From contig DHCV01000026.1 in NCBI GenBank assembly GCA_002399025.1, positions 1-64,000 on the forward strand: a stretch of DNA of 64,000 nucleotides, written 5' to 3'. Below are positions 1 to 9,219 of this stretch, one piece after another. The position numbers were made by a program, and so were the translations under genes. The number at the start of each line of letters is the position of its first letter. The first letter of the stretch is position 1. Source of the DNA: Bacteroidales bacterium UBA4893. GTDB lineage: Bacteria; Bacteroidota; Bacteroidia; Bacteroidales; P3. The notes under the pieces were generated by a model. The model saw only the letters and a program-made list of their open reading frames with translations, did not search any database and was not told the origin of the DNA.

Positions 1-4
1 CTAT

Positions 5-26
5 AAAAGATGTGCATCTTTTTTTT
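5..26 (+). terminator. Rho-independent-type terminator at left edge
   Basis: A 7-bp stem (AAAAGAT/ATCTTTT) with loop GTGC is followed by a run of T on the plus strand. It probably ends a gene that lies left of the window. The stem is AT-rich, so it is weak. Confidence 0.4.
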
Positions 27-115
27 AAGTATATTTTGGGGATTGGAGTTTGTTCTCCAGAAATTGATTTTAGGATAAATAGTCCTAAATAAACCTAATG
101 AATGGTTTCCTTTTG

Positions 116-123
116 CAAATATA
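116..123 (-). promoter_or_regulatory. Possible minus-strand -7 element
   Basis: CAAATATA reads TATATTTG on the minus strand and fits TAnnTTTG. It would drive a gene to the left of the window. The stretch between it and the edge holds two small inverted repeats (TGGAG/CTCCA at 45-59 and TTTTAGGA/TCCTAAA at 68-89). The downstream gene is not visible, so this is tentative. Confidence 0.25.
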
Positions 124-263
124 CTAAATTATTTTGAATAGTGTGTTGTTTTTTTATTAATTATCTTACCAAATATTTAAGGCAAAAGATAGAGTTCATT
201 TTTATAAGGAAATTCTCTTGCTTTTACTTCTTAGCTTTTAGTTTTTACCTAAGATAAATATTG

Positions 264-271
264 TATTTTTG
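264..271 (+). promoter_or_regulatory. -7 element of the addA-like gene
   Basis: TATTTTTG matches the Bacteroidota -7 consensus TAnnTTTG, 20 bp before the ATG at 292. It supports that start. Confidence 0.6.
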
Positions 272-291
272 CATTAGATAAAAATTTTATT

Positions 292-3200
292 ATGTCAGAT
301 AAAGCTAATCTTGTTGTTTATAAGGCTTCTGCTGGAAGTGGGAAAACCTTTAATTTGGTTTTGGAATATGTTAGTTTGCTAATTAAGGATACTAAATCTT
401 ATGGTAGTATTCTTGCCGTTACTTTCACCAATAAGGCTACTGCAGAAATGAAACTCAGGATTTTAAAAGAGCTTTATGGTATAAAGATTGGCGAGAAAAC
501 AGATTTCTTTGAAGCTTTATGTAATAGGAATTCATCAATGAACCCTCAAACTATTCAACTTAGGGCATCGGAGGCTTTGGAGAATATCCTCCATGATTAT
601 TCTAATTTCAATATTCAAACCATTGACTCTTTCCTTCAAAAGGTTATGCGTAATTTGGCAAAGGAGCTTGGCATTGGTTCTAATTATAATTTGATAATTG
701 ATGACTCGGATATAATTAAAGAAACAATTGAAAGGGTTATTTCTTCCACCGATAAGGATAAGGCTTTGTATGATTGGTATATGGAAATGATTGATTCGAG
801 GGTTGAGGAGGGAAAAAGGGTTAATGTTGAAAAGGAATTGATTGATTTTAGCAGGAATTTGGATAAGGAGGTTTTTAAGCGTTTTGAATCTGAAATTAAG
901 ACTTTGGATAAGGAGGTTTTAAGCCAATTTAAGCAAAAAGGGAATAGGAAATTGGTTGAGATTAAGAAGAGTTTGATTGCTTATGGGGATAGATTTGCTA
1001 AGATTTTTGAAGAAAATGGACTTACGGTTGATAATTTTGCTGGAAAGAGCAGGGGGATTGCTAATGCTCTTTTGGGAATAAGGAAGGAGAATTTTGATTT
1101 TAGAGATAAGACTTATTACCAAAAAGCAATTGAGGGAATTGAGGGATGGTTTAGTGATTCTCTTAATCGTTCAAGTAAGGCAGATTTAGTTAATAATACT
1201 TTAATTCCTCTTCTTAATGAGTATTTTGAATATTATGACAAGTGCAATCAAGAGTTAAGAACATGGCAAGCAGTTCTTCCTTTTATTGATAATATAGGCC
1301 TTTTGAAGAATATTGCTAATCATAGGGATGATATTTTGAAAGAGGAGAATAAGTTCTTGCTTTCAAACACCTCTAAATTGTTATCGGACATTATTCGTTT
1401 GGATAATAATTCAGATATTTCTTTTATCTATGAAAAGATAGGCTCAAGGATTAAGTATATAATGATTGATGAGTTTCAAGATACATCTCTTTTAAACTGG
1501 AAAACACTTTCTCCTTTGGTTTTGGAGAGTTTGGATAGGGGACAAAGGAATGTTATTGTTGGAGATGTGAAGCAATCAATTTATCGTTGGAGAAATGGAG
1601 ACTGGAGAATATTAAATAATATTGATAAAGGAATAACTTATGAGGAATCATCATCCAATCCAAGAATTCCAAATATTGAAACATTAAAAACAAATTATAG
1701 AACAGATAAAAACATTGTTGAGTTTAATAATAACTTATTTACTAAAGGCGTAAACCTTTTATGTGAAAATATTGATGAACTTGATAAAGAAAGAATAAAT
1801 CAAATTAAAGGAGTATTCTCAGATGCATCGCAAGAAACAAAACCAAATTCACCTCAATCAGGTAACATAAGAGTGGAATTATTGGTTGGCAAAAGAGGAA
1901 GTTTTGAAGAAAGGACATTAAATACATTAAAGCAAGAGATAGATTATCACTTAGAAAAAGGATACTCCCCAAAAGATATTGCTATTCTTTTAAGAACAAA
2001 TAATCAAGTAAGCATTGTTGCAGATTATCTATCGGGGCAAAACTATAGTATTGTTTCTGATATGGCGTTTAGTTATATGTATTCACAAAGCATTAGATTA
2101 ATTATTGATGCTTTGAAATATGTAAACAATAAAGAGAATACTGTATCATTGTTTAACTTGAAAAGATACATATATAAAGATGATAAAGCACTTCAAGATA
2201 TAAACCAATCTCTAAAAATACCTCAAGAATTAGAATGGATATCTAAAAAAGAAATTCTAAGAAAACCACTTTTCGATTTAACAGTATATATAATTAAACA
2301 ACTACAATTAGACAAAGATGCAAATGAACTTTCCTTTATAACATCTTTTTTAGACCAAGTGCAAGAATACACTAAAAACAACTCATCCAACCTTAGTGCA
2401 TTTCTATCTTATTGGGAAGAAGAATTGCAGACAAAGAAAATAATAATAAATGATGACTATGAAGGAATAAGACTATTGTCAATTCACAAATCCAAAGGAT
2501 TGGAGTTTCCAGTAGTTATTATCCCTTATGCTAATTGGAAATTTAGTTCTGAAGCAGAGCTATGGTTAAAAGAAAATAAATTAGATTCAACCATTCCAAC
2601 TCTTTTATCTAAGAAAAGCTCTTTAAACAATTCTTTTTATCATCAAGAATTTCTTGACGAGCAACTACAACAATATGTGGATAACCTTAACCTTCTATAT
2701 GTTGCACTAACAAGACCAAAACACTCTTTGTCAATAATTGGACAACTTAATCAAAACAAAGACGGAATAGATTTAAAACACATTGATAATATTTCAAAAT
2801 TCCTATACATAGCACTTAATAAGCAACTAAAAGAAGAAACCAATCAAGACGGAGAACTCCAATATAACTATTTTATAGAAACTCAAGAGCAAACAGAAAC
2901 AACAACTAAACAACTAAACAACTCAACATCTCAACAAACAAACATCTTCGAAATAACTCCAAACACAATACCAATTCAATCGAGTTTCCTTGACTCTCAA
3001 ATAAAATACTCTCAAACCAAACAAGCCAAAGAATTTATTTCAGCTCTTAAAGATGATGAAAAGGAAACGACCTCCCCAAGGCAAAAGGGAATTATACTTC
3101 ATAACCTTCTTTCAAAAATAAATACAAAACAAGATATTGAAAAAACCATTGAAACCTCAGCTCAAAAAGGAGAAATAGTTCAAAACGAAAAAGACTATTA

Positions 3201-3537
3201 TAAGAGCATTGTTGAACAAATGCTCTCCACAGAGCAAGCATCCCAATGGTTTTCTTTAGAAAATAAGATTTTGAATGAAATAGAGATTATTGTAAAAGAA
3301 GAAGGACAAATAACAACCAAACGTCCCGATAGACTTATGATAACAAAAGACAATGATATAATCTTAGTAGATTATAAATTTGCCAAAACAAAGAAAAACA
3401 TAAATCAATATTCTTCTCAAATAAAGACCTACGAGAAATTAATAAAACAAATAGGCTTTAATAAAATACAATCCTACCTATGGTTTGTAAACTTCAATGA
3501 ATCTCAAATATCTTCTGAAATTGTTGAAGTAAAATAA
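292..3537 (+). CDS. addA: UvrD/REP-type helicase-nuclease, AddA-like
   Basis: Predicted ATP-dependent DNA helicase with a C-terminal nuclease, the AddA/RecB-type subunit that processes double-strand ends for recombination. Residues 12-19 (ASAGSGKT) are Walker A. VTFTNKATAEMK near 45 is motif Ia, IMIDEFQDTS near 390 is the DExQ box, VGDVKQSIYRWR near 425 is motif III, and LLSIHKSKGLEFPVV and LLYVALTRPKH near 725 and 805 are motifs V and VI. The C-terminus carries RPDRL...ILVDYKF near 1015-1030, a PD-(D/E)XK nuclease core. At 1081 aa the length fits Bacteroidota AddA. The partner nuclease lies one gene downstream. Base composition changes inside the gene: G dominates C in the first half, C dominates G in the last third. 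Confidence 0.85.
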   Translation: MSDKANLVVYKASAGSGKTFNLVLEYVSLLIKDTKSYGSILAVTFTNKATAEMKLRILKELYGIKIGEKTDFFEALCNRNSSMNPQTIQLRASEALENILHDYSNFNIQTIDSFLQKVMRNLAKELGIGSNYNLIIDDSDIIKETIERVISSTDKDKALYDWYMEMIDSRVEEGKRVNVEKELIDFSRNLDKEVFKRFESEIKTLDKEVLSQFKQKGNRKLVEIKKSLIAYGDRFAKIFEENGLTVDNFAGKSRGIANALLGIRKENFDFRDKTYYQKAIEGIEGWFSDSLNRSSKADLVNNTLIPLLNEYFEYYDKCNQELRTWQAVLPFIDNIGLLKNIANHRDDILKEENKFLLSNTSKLLSDIIRLDNNSDISFIYEKIGSRIKYIMIDEFQDTSLLNWKTLSPLVLESLDRGQRNVIVGDVKQSIYRWRNGDWRILNNIDKGITYEESSSNPRIPNIETLKTNYRTDKNIVEFNNNLFTKGVNLLCENIDELDKERINQIKGVFSDASQETKPNSPQSGNIRVELLVGKRGSFEERTLNTLKQEIDYHLEKGYSPKDIAILLRTNNQVSIVADYLSGQNYSIVSDMAFSYMYSQSIRLIIDALKYVNNKENTVSLFNLKRYIYKDDKALQDINQSLKIPQELEWISKKEILRKPLFDLTVYIIKQLQLDKDANELSFITSFLDQVQEYTKNNSSNLSAFLSYWEEELQTKKIIINDDYEGIRLLSIHKSKGLEFPVVIIPYANWKFSSEAELWLKENKLDSTIPTLLSKKSSLNNSFYHQEFLDEQLQQYVDNLNLLYVALTRPKHSLSIIGQLNQNKDGIDLKHIDNISKFLYIALNKQLKEETNQDGELQYNYFIETQEQTETTTKQLNNSTSQQTNIFEITPNTIPIQSSFLDSQIKYSQTKQAKEFISALKDDEKETTSPRQKGIILHNLLSKINTKQDIEKTIETSAQKGEIVQNEKDYYKSIVEQMLSTEQASQWFSLENKILNEIEIIVKEEGQITTKRPDRLMITKDNDIILVDYKFAKTKKNINQYSSQIKTYEKLIKQIGFNKIQSYLWFVNFNESQISSEIVEVK

Positions 3538-3611
3538 AGTCAAGAAGATAAACGTTGATTATTTGTTTGCAAGAATTTTTTCTTGAGATAGTTGAAGTAA
3601 AATAAATATTG

Positions 3612-3619
3612 TAATTTTG
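3612..3619 (+). promoter_or_regulatory. -7 element before the T9SS substrate gene
   Basis: TAATTTTG fits TAnnTTTG, with a TTG at 3592-3594 as a possible -33 element. It allows the secreted-protein gene and the addB-like gene to be transcribed independently of addA. Confidence 0.5.
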
Positions 3620-3643
3620 TACATGAAATAATAGAAGTTATTG

Positions 3644-4819
3644 ATGAAGATTTTTGGGAAGATAATATTAGTACTGTTTTTGTTTTTTTTATCATTAAAT
3701 GTTAATGGTCAAAGTTCTTATTTTGTTGATTCTACTTTCGTTACAATGTGCGAAAATGAGTCCTTTACCAACGACCGTTTTGATAGAGTTACAGTAGATT
3801 CAATGATTGTAGTTCGCGATTCAGCGACTAATCATGCAATAAGCGGAATTGATAAACTACTAATTTGTACAATAATGCCTGATGGGACAGATATTGACAG
3901 TGTTTTTTATTTAATCGTTACTTTTAATCCAGTTTACAATTTCACAATTTACGATACAATTTGTAAAGGAGAGGTTTATAGCAATTACGGGTTTGATGAG
4001 CGGGAAACTGGTTTTTATACTCAAAATTTGCAAACCATTATGGGATGTGATAGTATTGTTAATCTTAATTTGATTGTTGGTGAAAAATATAATGATACAA
4101 TCTTTGCAGATATTTGCAAAGGAGAAACATATAATCAATTTGGATTTAATGAAATAGAGCAAGGGTTTTATACTCATTCTTTCCTAAGTCAATATGGCTG
4201 TGATAGTATTGTAAATCTATCTTTGTTAGTCTATGAGCCTTATTACGATACAATTTATGATACAATATGCAATGGAGATATTTACGAATATGGTTTTAAT
4301 GCTGATTCAACAGGCACTTATATTCAAAATCTAAATACTCAGTTTGGATGCGATAGTATTTTAGTTTTGCATTTGCAAGTTAATCCAACTTTTACTGATA
4401 CAATTAAGGGTAATATTTATAAAGGAAATGTATATAATAAGTTTGGGTTTAATGAAAAAGAGACTGGGATTTATGAACAAAAGCTTCAAACCTATTTGGG
4501 TTGTGATAGTATTATATATCTTGATTTACAGGTTGATTATGTCTTGTTCCCTAATGTGGTAACTCCAAATGGAGATGGAATTAATGATATATTTGAAATT
4601 CATAACTTAGTCGACCAAAATGCATTTCCAGAGAATGAATTAATCATATATAACCGTAATGGCAAAATAATATATAGAGCCAAGAATATAAAGAGTAAAA
4701 AAGACCAATGGGACCCTCAAGCGACAGGTTCATCGGAAGGAACATACTTCTATAGATTTTATGGAAAGCGTCATGATAAAGTTTTGGAATTCAATGGCTC
4801 GATAGAAGTTATGAGATAA
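3644..4819 (+). CDS. Secreted repeat protein with gliding-motility-type (T9SS) C-terminal domain
   Basis: Predicted cell-surface or extracellular protein exported by Sec and then the type IX system. The ATG at 3644 follows an in-frame TTG and starts a good signal peptide (MKIFGKIILVLFLFFLSLNVNGQ). Residues about 97-297 hold four repeats of about 48 residues, each with a C-x-G near the start, a YxFGF-like word and an invariant GCDSI before a hydrophobic strand. The end matches the CHU_C/TIGR04131-type domain: FPNVVTPNGDGINDIFEI, then IYNRNG, then EGTYFYRF. The stop codon abuts the ATG of the addB-like gene, so the two are co-transcribed. The function of the repeats is unknown. Confidence 0.75.
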   Translation: MKIFGKIILVLFLFFLSLNVNGQSSYFVDSTFVTMCENESFTNDRFDRVTVDSMIVVRDSATNHAISGIDKLLICTIMPDGTDIDSVFYLIVTFNPVYNFTIYDTICKGEVYSNYGFDERETGFYTQNLQTIMGCDSIVNLNLIVGEKYNDTIFADICKGETYNQFGFNEIEQGFYTHSFLSQYGCDSIVNLSLLVYEPYYDTIYDTICNGDIYEYGFNADSTGTYIQNLNTQFGCDSILVLHLQVNPTFTDTIKGNIYKGNVYNKFGFNEKETGIYEQKLQTYLGCDSIIYLDLQVDYVLFPNVVTPNGDGINDIFEIHNLVDQNAFPENELIIYNRNGKIIYRAKNIKSKKDQWDPQATGSSEGTYFYRFYGKRHDKVLEFNGSIEVMR

Positions 4820-7756
4820 ATGATAAAAGATAATTTTCTTTCACAAGTTGCTATTAATTTAGCAGAACAGTATAAGGTTGATTTATCAAATCTAAATATC
4901 ATTTTTACAAATAAGCGTGCAAAGATTTTCTTTAATGAGGCTTTGTATGAATATTTGAAAAAGCCTTTCTTCTCTCCTCAGTATTATACAATAAATGATT
5001 TTGTAAGTAAGTATTCTTCATTAATTGAGGCTGAGGAAATAGTCTTGATTTATAATCTCTATGAGGTTTATTCGGAAGTATATTATAGAGATAAACCCTC
5101 AACTATTATTAGGGAAACCTTTGAGGAATTTTACTATTGGGGAATGATGCTTTTGAAAGACTTTGATGATATTGATAAGAATTTGGCAAATGCAGAGCAT
5201 GTTTTTAAGCATATTGAGGATTATAAAGATATTGAGAATGGTTTTGACTTTTTAACCTTTGAGCAGAAAAGTTTGTTGCAAAAGTTTTTTACATCCTCGT
5301 TTAATTTTGATTCTCCAACACAAATCAAAGATAATTTTATTAATGTATGGAATTGTCTATATGATATCTACACCCTTTTCAAGAAGAGATTAAGAGAATT
5401 AGGCGTTGGCTATTCGGGAATGTTATATAGGGAGGTAGTTGAAAAGCTTAGTGAGTTTGAAAGAAAAGAGAATAGGGTTTACTGCATAGTTGGGTTTAAT
5501 GTTTTGAATAATGTTGAGAAAGAAATATTTACTTGGTTAAGGAATACTTACGAAGCTCGTTTCTATTGGGACTACGACAATTACTATGTTGGTAATAATA
5601 ATCAAGAGGCTGGTTTATTCTTGAGAGAAAATATTAAGAATTTCCCAATGCCAATGGATTTCAAAATCAATACTGATAATATCATAACAAATAATCAAAG
5701 AATAGAAATTATCTCTTGTCCGAACGAAAATTCTCAAACAGGGTATATTTCAAAGTGGATTGAAAACCTAAGTGCAGAAAATAGGGAGTTAGAACAAAAA
5801 GATATTGCTATAATTCTTTGTAATGAGGATTTGCTCCCTTCTGTTCTGAATGCTTTGCCTCCAAATATTGGTACAGAAACAACCAAAGTTAATATAACAA
5901 TGGGGTTCAGCTTTCAACTGACTTCATTATTTACATTAATTGACAATTATCTTAACTATCAAACAGCTTTAGCCAAGACTGGTTCTTCAAAACTTAAATT
6001 TCTTATTCCTTTTATAGAACATAATTATTTTAAAGGAGAGTATTCATCAATAATCAAGGAATTAATTGATAATAATGCAATTTATTTGAGCGATAATGAA
6101 ATAAATTCATTCAAAGACATTTCTTCTTTGCTTAACTTAAAATCAAATTCTATTGATTTAATTCATGCATTAAAAGAAATCATAAAGATTGTTTCTGAAA
6201 AGAATGTTGATGTTGAAATAGAAACTATTCATCTGGCAATTGAAGATGTTTTAGCAGAGTCTTTGTATAGATTTTCTAATGTTTTGAATAATCTTGAAGA
6301 TTTGTTTATAGATAATAGGATTGATATCAAAGGAAGCTTATTGTATAATACAATTAGAAGTGCTTTGAGCGGTATAATTGTTCCTTTTGAGGGAGACCCG
6401 ATTAATGGAGTTCAGATTATGGGATTGTTGGAAACCAGAAGCTTGGACTTTAAGCATATTCTTTTCCTTTCGGCTAATGATGATTTTCTTCCAAATGCAA
6501 ATATTGACTCATCATTCATTCCTTTCACAATTAGAAAGGCATATAATCTTACAACAATAGAACGCAAGATTGCAGTTTTTGCATATTACTTTTATAGGCT
6601 CTTGCAGCATAGTGAGTCAGTTCATTTCCTCTACAACTCAACTTCAAGCGACACAAAGCCAAAAGAAATGTCTCGCTTTATTCAACAATTAAGAATAGAA
6701 ACTAAAAAGAAGATTACTTATAGTTCAATTTCAGGTGGTATTAATCCTCCAAAACAAAAAGTAATTAACTATAAGAAAGAAAATCAACATATTGAGAAAG
6801 TTTTTGAGAAGGCAACAAATCAATTTCTTTCTCCAACCTATATTAATGATTATTTAAACTGCGAATTAAAGTTCTTCTTTAAAAATATTCTTAAATTATC
6901 AGCTTCTCAAGACTTTGAGGAAGAGATGCAGGATAACGTTTTTGGAACAATTTTTCATGCTTGTGCAAAACTCTTTTACAAAGAAATAATTGAAAAGACC
7001 AAAACGAATGAGATAACTAAGAAAGACATAGAAAATCATTCATCAGAGATTAGAAGAATTGTGGATGAGGTTTTTAAAATAGAATTCTTTAAAACTCAAA
7101 AAAGAAAGAATCCTAAGATTGAGTTCAACCAGCTTCAGACAATTAAAAAGGAGGTTTTAATTAAATATCTAAGAAAGCTAATTGAAATTGATAAAAACTA
7201 TGCTCCATTTAGAATGATTAGTATGGAAGAACCTTTTCGCAAGTCTTTGAAAATAAATGGAAGAGAGATTAATCTTGGAGGATATATTGATAGGATTGAT
7301 TTGAAGATTGATGATAATGGAAAAACTATTCTTAGGGTATTAGATTATAAAACAAATAACTCTTTCAGGAAGGACGTTAGTTTTAGTCAGCTTTTCATCA
7401 ATGATGATGAAACAAAGATTCGTAATGATTATGTTTTTCAAGCCTTTTTCTATTCGTGGCTAATAACCAAGAATAATGACTTTCAAAAACTAATTCCTAA
7501 ATTCAATTCTTATATTATCAAGCCTGAAATTCTTTATATTAAGTTATCTACAATTGAAAATCAGGTAAATGATATATGTCTTTTGAATGATGATAAGGGG
7601 AGGTTACTTGTAGATGATTTTTCAATATTTTACGATTCATTTGAAGAGAATTTGATTTCCTGCTTGAGTGAAATTCTTTCAACCGATGAAGGCTCCGTCT
7701 ACAATCAAAATATGACAAATTGCGATTATTGCGACTTTAATCCTATTTGTTATTAA
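4820..7756 (+). CDS. addB: PD-(D/E)XK nuclease family protein, AddB-like
   Basis: Likely the second subunit of the AddAB-type break-processing enzyme. The C-terminal third carries GGYIDRIDL...ILRVLDYKT near 818-842, a PD-(D/E)XK nuclease core. It also has the AddB iron-sulfur pattern: one Cys near 680 (YLNCELKFFF) and the trio C968-x2-C971-x5-C977 at the very end. No intact Walker A is visible in the N-terminal helicase-like part, as is common for this subunit in Bacteroidota. At 978 aa it is of normal length. It starts directly after the stop of the secreted-protein gene, which is unusual context for a recombination enzyme. Confidence 0.82.
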   Translation: MIKDNFLSQVAINLAEQYKVDLSNLNIIFTNKRAKIFFNEALYEYLKKPFFSPQYYTINDFVSKYSSLIEAEEIVLIYNLYEVYSEVYYRDKPSTIIRETFEEFYYWGMMLLKDFDDIDKNLANAEHVFKHIEDYKDIENGFDFLTFEQKSLLQKFFTSSFNFDSPTQIKDNFINVWNCLYDIYTLFKKRLRELGVGYSGMLYREVVEKLSEFERKENRVYCIVGFNVLNNVEKEIFTWLRNTYEARFYWDYDNYYVGNNNQEAGLFLRENIKNFPMPMDFKINTDNIITNNQRIEIISCPNENSQTGYISKWIENLSAENRELEQKDIAIILCNEDLLPSVLNALPPNIGTETTKVNITMGFSFQLTSLFTLIDNYLNYQTALAKTGSSKLKFLIPFIEHNYFKGEYSSIIKELIDNNAIYLSDNEINSFKDISSLLNLKSNSIDLIHALKEIIKIVSEKNVDVEIETIHLAIEDVLAESLYRFSNVLNNLEDLFIDNRIDIKGSLLYNTIRSALSGIIVPFEGDPINGVQIMGLLETRSLDFKHILFLSANDDFLPNANIDSSFIPFTIRKAYNLTTIERKIAVFAYYFYRLLQHSESVHFLYNSTSSDTKPKEMSRFIQQLRIETKKKITYSSISGGINPPKQKVINYKKENQHIEKVFEKATNQFLSPTYINDYLNCELKFFFKNILKLSASQDFEEEMQDNVFGTIFHACAKLFYKEIIEKTKTNEITKKDIENHSSEIRRIVDEVFKIEFFKTQKRKNPKIEFNQLQTIKKEVLIKYLRKLIEIDKNYAPFRMISMEEPFRKSLKINGREINLGGYIDRIDLKIDDNGKTILRVLDYKTNNSFRKDVSFSQLFINDDETKIRNDYVFQAFFYSWLITKNNDFQKLIPKFNSYIIKPEILYIKLSTIENQVNDICLLNDDKGRLLVDDFSIFYDSFEENLISCLSEILSTDEGSVYNQNMTNCDYCDFNPICY

Positions 7757-7783
7757 ACTATTTGGGAAATTATTTTTCTTAGT

Positions 7784-7800
7784 TTGGCACGTAATTTGTT
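7784..7800 (+). promoter_or_regulatory. Sigma-54-like -24/-12 promoter
   Basis: TTTGGCACGTAATTTGTT matches the RpoN consensus TGGCAC-N5-TTGC, with GG at 7786-7787 and GT (consensus GC) at 7798-7799, separated by exactly 10 bp. It sits 38 bp before the ATG of the next gene, which has no full TAnnTTTG box. An NtrC-like regulator is encoded at 34284-35471. Confidence 0.5.
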
Positions 7801-7837
7801 TCCTTAAGAGTAGGAACACATTAAAATCATAAATATC

Positions 7838-9100
7838 ATGAAAACTCAATCAAAAAAACTCAGAAAATTAGTAGGAATGATAGCAATAGTTGTTGCATTT
7901 CTTACTGTAAGCTTCAGCGCAGATGCTTCCTATTACGGATACAATAGGAACAAAGCAAGAAAGATTATCAACAAAACTGCATACATAATTGATGAGGCAT
8001 ATTACATTGCTGATTATTATGGTTATTGGACAGGAAGCAATCTTTCCCGAGCAGTTTATTATAATGATTATGCACAGCATCAATACAATCGCAGGAACTA
8101 TCGTAGAGCAATCCATTACTCACTACTGGCTCGTGACTATGCTCTAAGAGTTATTGATGGTTGTGATGATTATTGGGAATATTTCTACTATCATAACTAT
8201 GGCTGGAGTCGTTACTATGGCTACAATCCATACTATTCTGGAAGCCCTGGTTATCATTATGGCAACTTCTACTACTACCACAATACATATTATAATAACT
8301 ACCATAATAATCATGGCAATAATTCTAACTACAACTCCAATAGACCTAACACCTACAATGACCCAACAGGAAGAAATGGAAGATCATCCGCCTTTGACCC
8401 AAATAAGCCAAATAGTGGTAACGCTGCTAACAATGGAAACATCGGAAACAGATACGGAGAAGGTAAGTACAAGAATATTAGCACTGAATCCTACTTTGAT
8501 AACGAAGAGATTAGCATTTTTAATGACCTTCCTTTAGAATCAACAATGGAAGAAAACTTCAAAAAGGAAAATAGGGGAGTAAGCTTCAGTGATAACAACA
8601 TAAGAAGTAATACAAAACTAATAGAGGCTAATCGTACAAGAGCTCAAGAGTTTAAGCAAAATACTCCTGAAACCTCAAGAGAGCAAATCAAACTTCAAGA
8701 ACCAAAGCGTATTAATGAAGTAAGAAAAACAGCTGAACCAAACAGAGGAACTAATGTAAATGACTCAAAGAATGACAATAGACAAAGAGAAACTAACAAA
8801 CCTGTAATGGAAAATAGGAGAAATGAAAATACTACCCCAACTCAAATTAGAAGAACTGATAATTCCGAAAATAACAACTCAAAAACCACAACTCCTCAAA
8901 GAAACGTTCAACAAGAAAGAAAAACTCAATCAACCAATAGTTCAAAAAGCACAATAAACACAAATAAGTCTAATAATCAAACTCGCAGCAGTTCTGTCAG
9001 ACAATCAACTCCATCCAAAACATCTTCTGGAACAAGTAAAACTTCTTCAAGCTCAAAAACAACAAAGTCAAGAGAGACTAATTTGGAAAGAAAAAGATAA
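7838..9100 (+). CDS. Secreted Tyr/Asn-rich low-complexity protein
   Basis: No family recognised. Residues 1-30 form a signal peptide ending near FSADA. Residues about 31-120 are Tyr-rich and helical in pattern (repeated YY, RRNYRRAIHYSLLARDYALRVI), which resembles a small TPR-like or coiled helical unit. Residues about 120-200 are Tyr/Asn/Gly-rich. From about 200 to 420 the chain is rich in Asn, Ser, Thr, Arg and Lys and is probably disordered and highly basic at the end. A sigma-54-like promoter precedes it and a strong terminator follows, so it is a single-gene unit. Cell-envelope or extracellular location is likely; the role is unknown. Confidence 0.7.
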   Translation: MKTQSKKLRKLVGMIAIVVAFLTVSFSADASYYGYNRNKARKIINKTAYIIDEAYYIADYYGYWTGSNLSRAVYYNDYAQHQYNRRNYRRAIHYSLLARDYALRVIDGCDDYWEYFYYHNYGWSRYYGYNPYYSGSPGYHYGNFYYYHNTYYNNYHNNHGNNSNYNSNRPNTYNDPTGRNGRSSAFDPNKPNSGNAANNGNIGNRYGEGKYKNISTESYFDNEEISIFNDLPLESTMEENFKKENRGVSFSDNNIRSNTKLIEANRTRAQEFKQNTPETSREQIKLQEPKRINEVRKTAEPNRGTNVNDSKNDNRQRETNKPVMENRRNENTTPTQIRRTDNSENNNSKTTTPQRNVQQERKTQSTNSSKSTINTNKSNNQTRSSSVRQSTPSKTSSGTSKTSSSSKTTKSRETNLERKR

Positions 9101-9130
9101 AGCTTAATCTAATAAATGGTTAGTAAAATT

Positions 9131-9168
9131 AAGTCTGTATTTAGTCAAAATTAAATACCGACTTTTTT
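9131..9168. terminator. Strong stem-loop terminator
   Basis: AAGTCTGTATTTA at 9131-9143 pairs with TAAATACCGACTT at 9152-9164 with a single mismatch, followed by T's. It ends the plus-strand gene at 9100 and may also serve the converging gtrA-like gene. Confidence 0.75.
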
Positions 9169-9170
9169 AA

Positions 9171-9219
9171 TTTATCCACCGCAAAAATTTATTTATCCAC
9201 CGAATAATTTTGCTTATCC
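9171..9219. repeat. 21-bp-period array, word TTTATCCACCG
   Basis: TTTATCCACCG occurs at 9171 and 9192, and CTTATCC at 9213, so three units fall on a strict 21-bp step. A weaker copy (ATTAAATACCG) lies at 9150, inside the terminator. The last unit overlaps the stop codon of the GtrA gene. Short, but its period matches the other arrays of this window. Confidence 0.45.

Noticed and set aside
3641..3643. TTG start for the T9SS substrate gene
   Set aside because: The next codon is ATG and begins a clean signal peptide.
8154..8537. 127-aa ORF rich in Thr, Ile and Met
   Set aside because: Out-of-frame reading of the Tyr/Asn-rich gene; repeats come from the codons of that gene.
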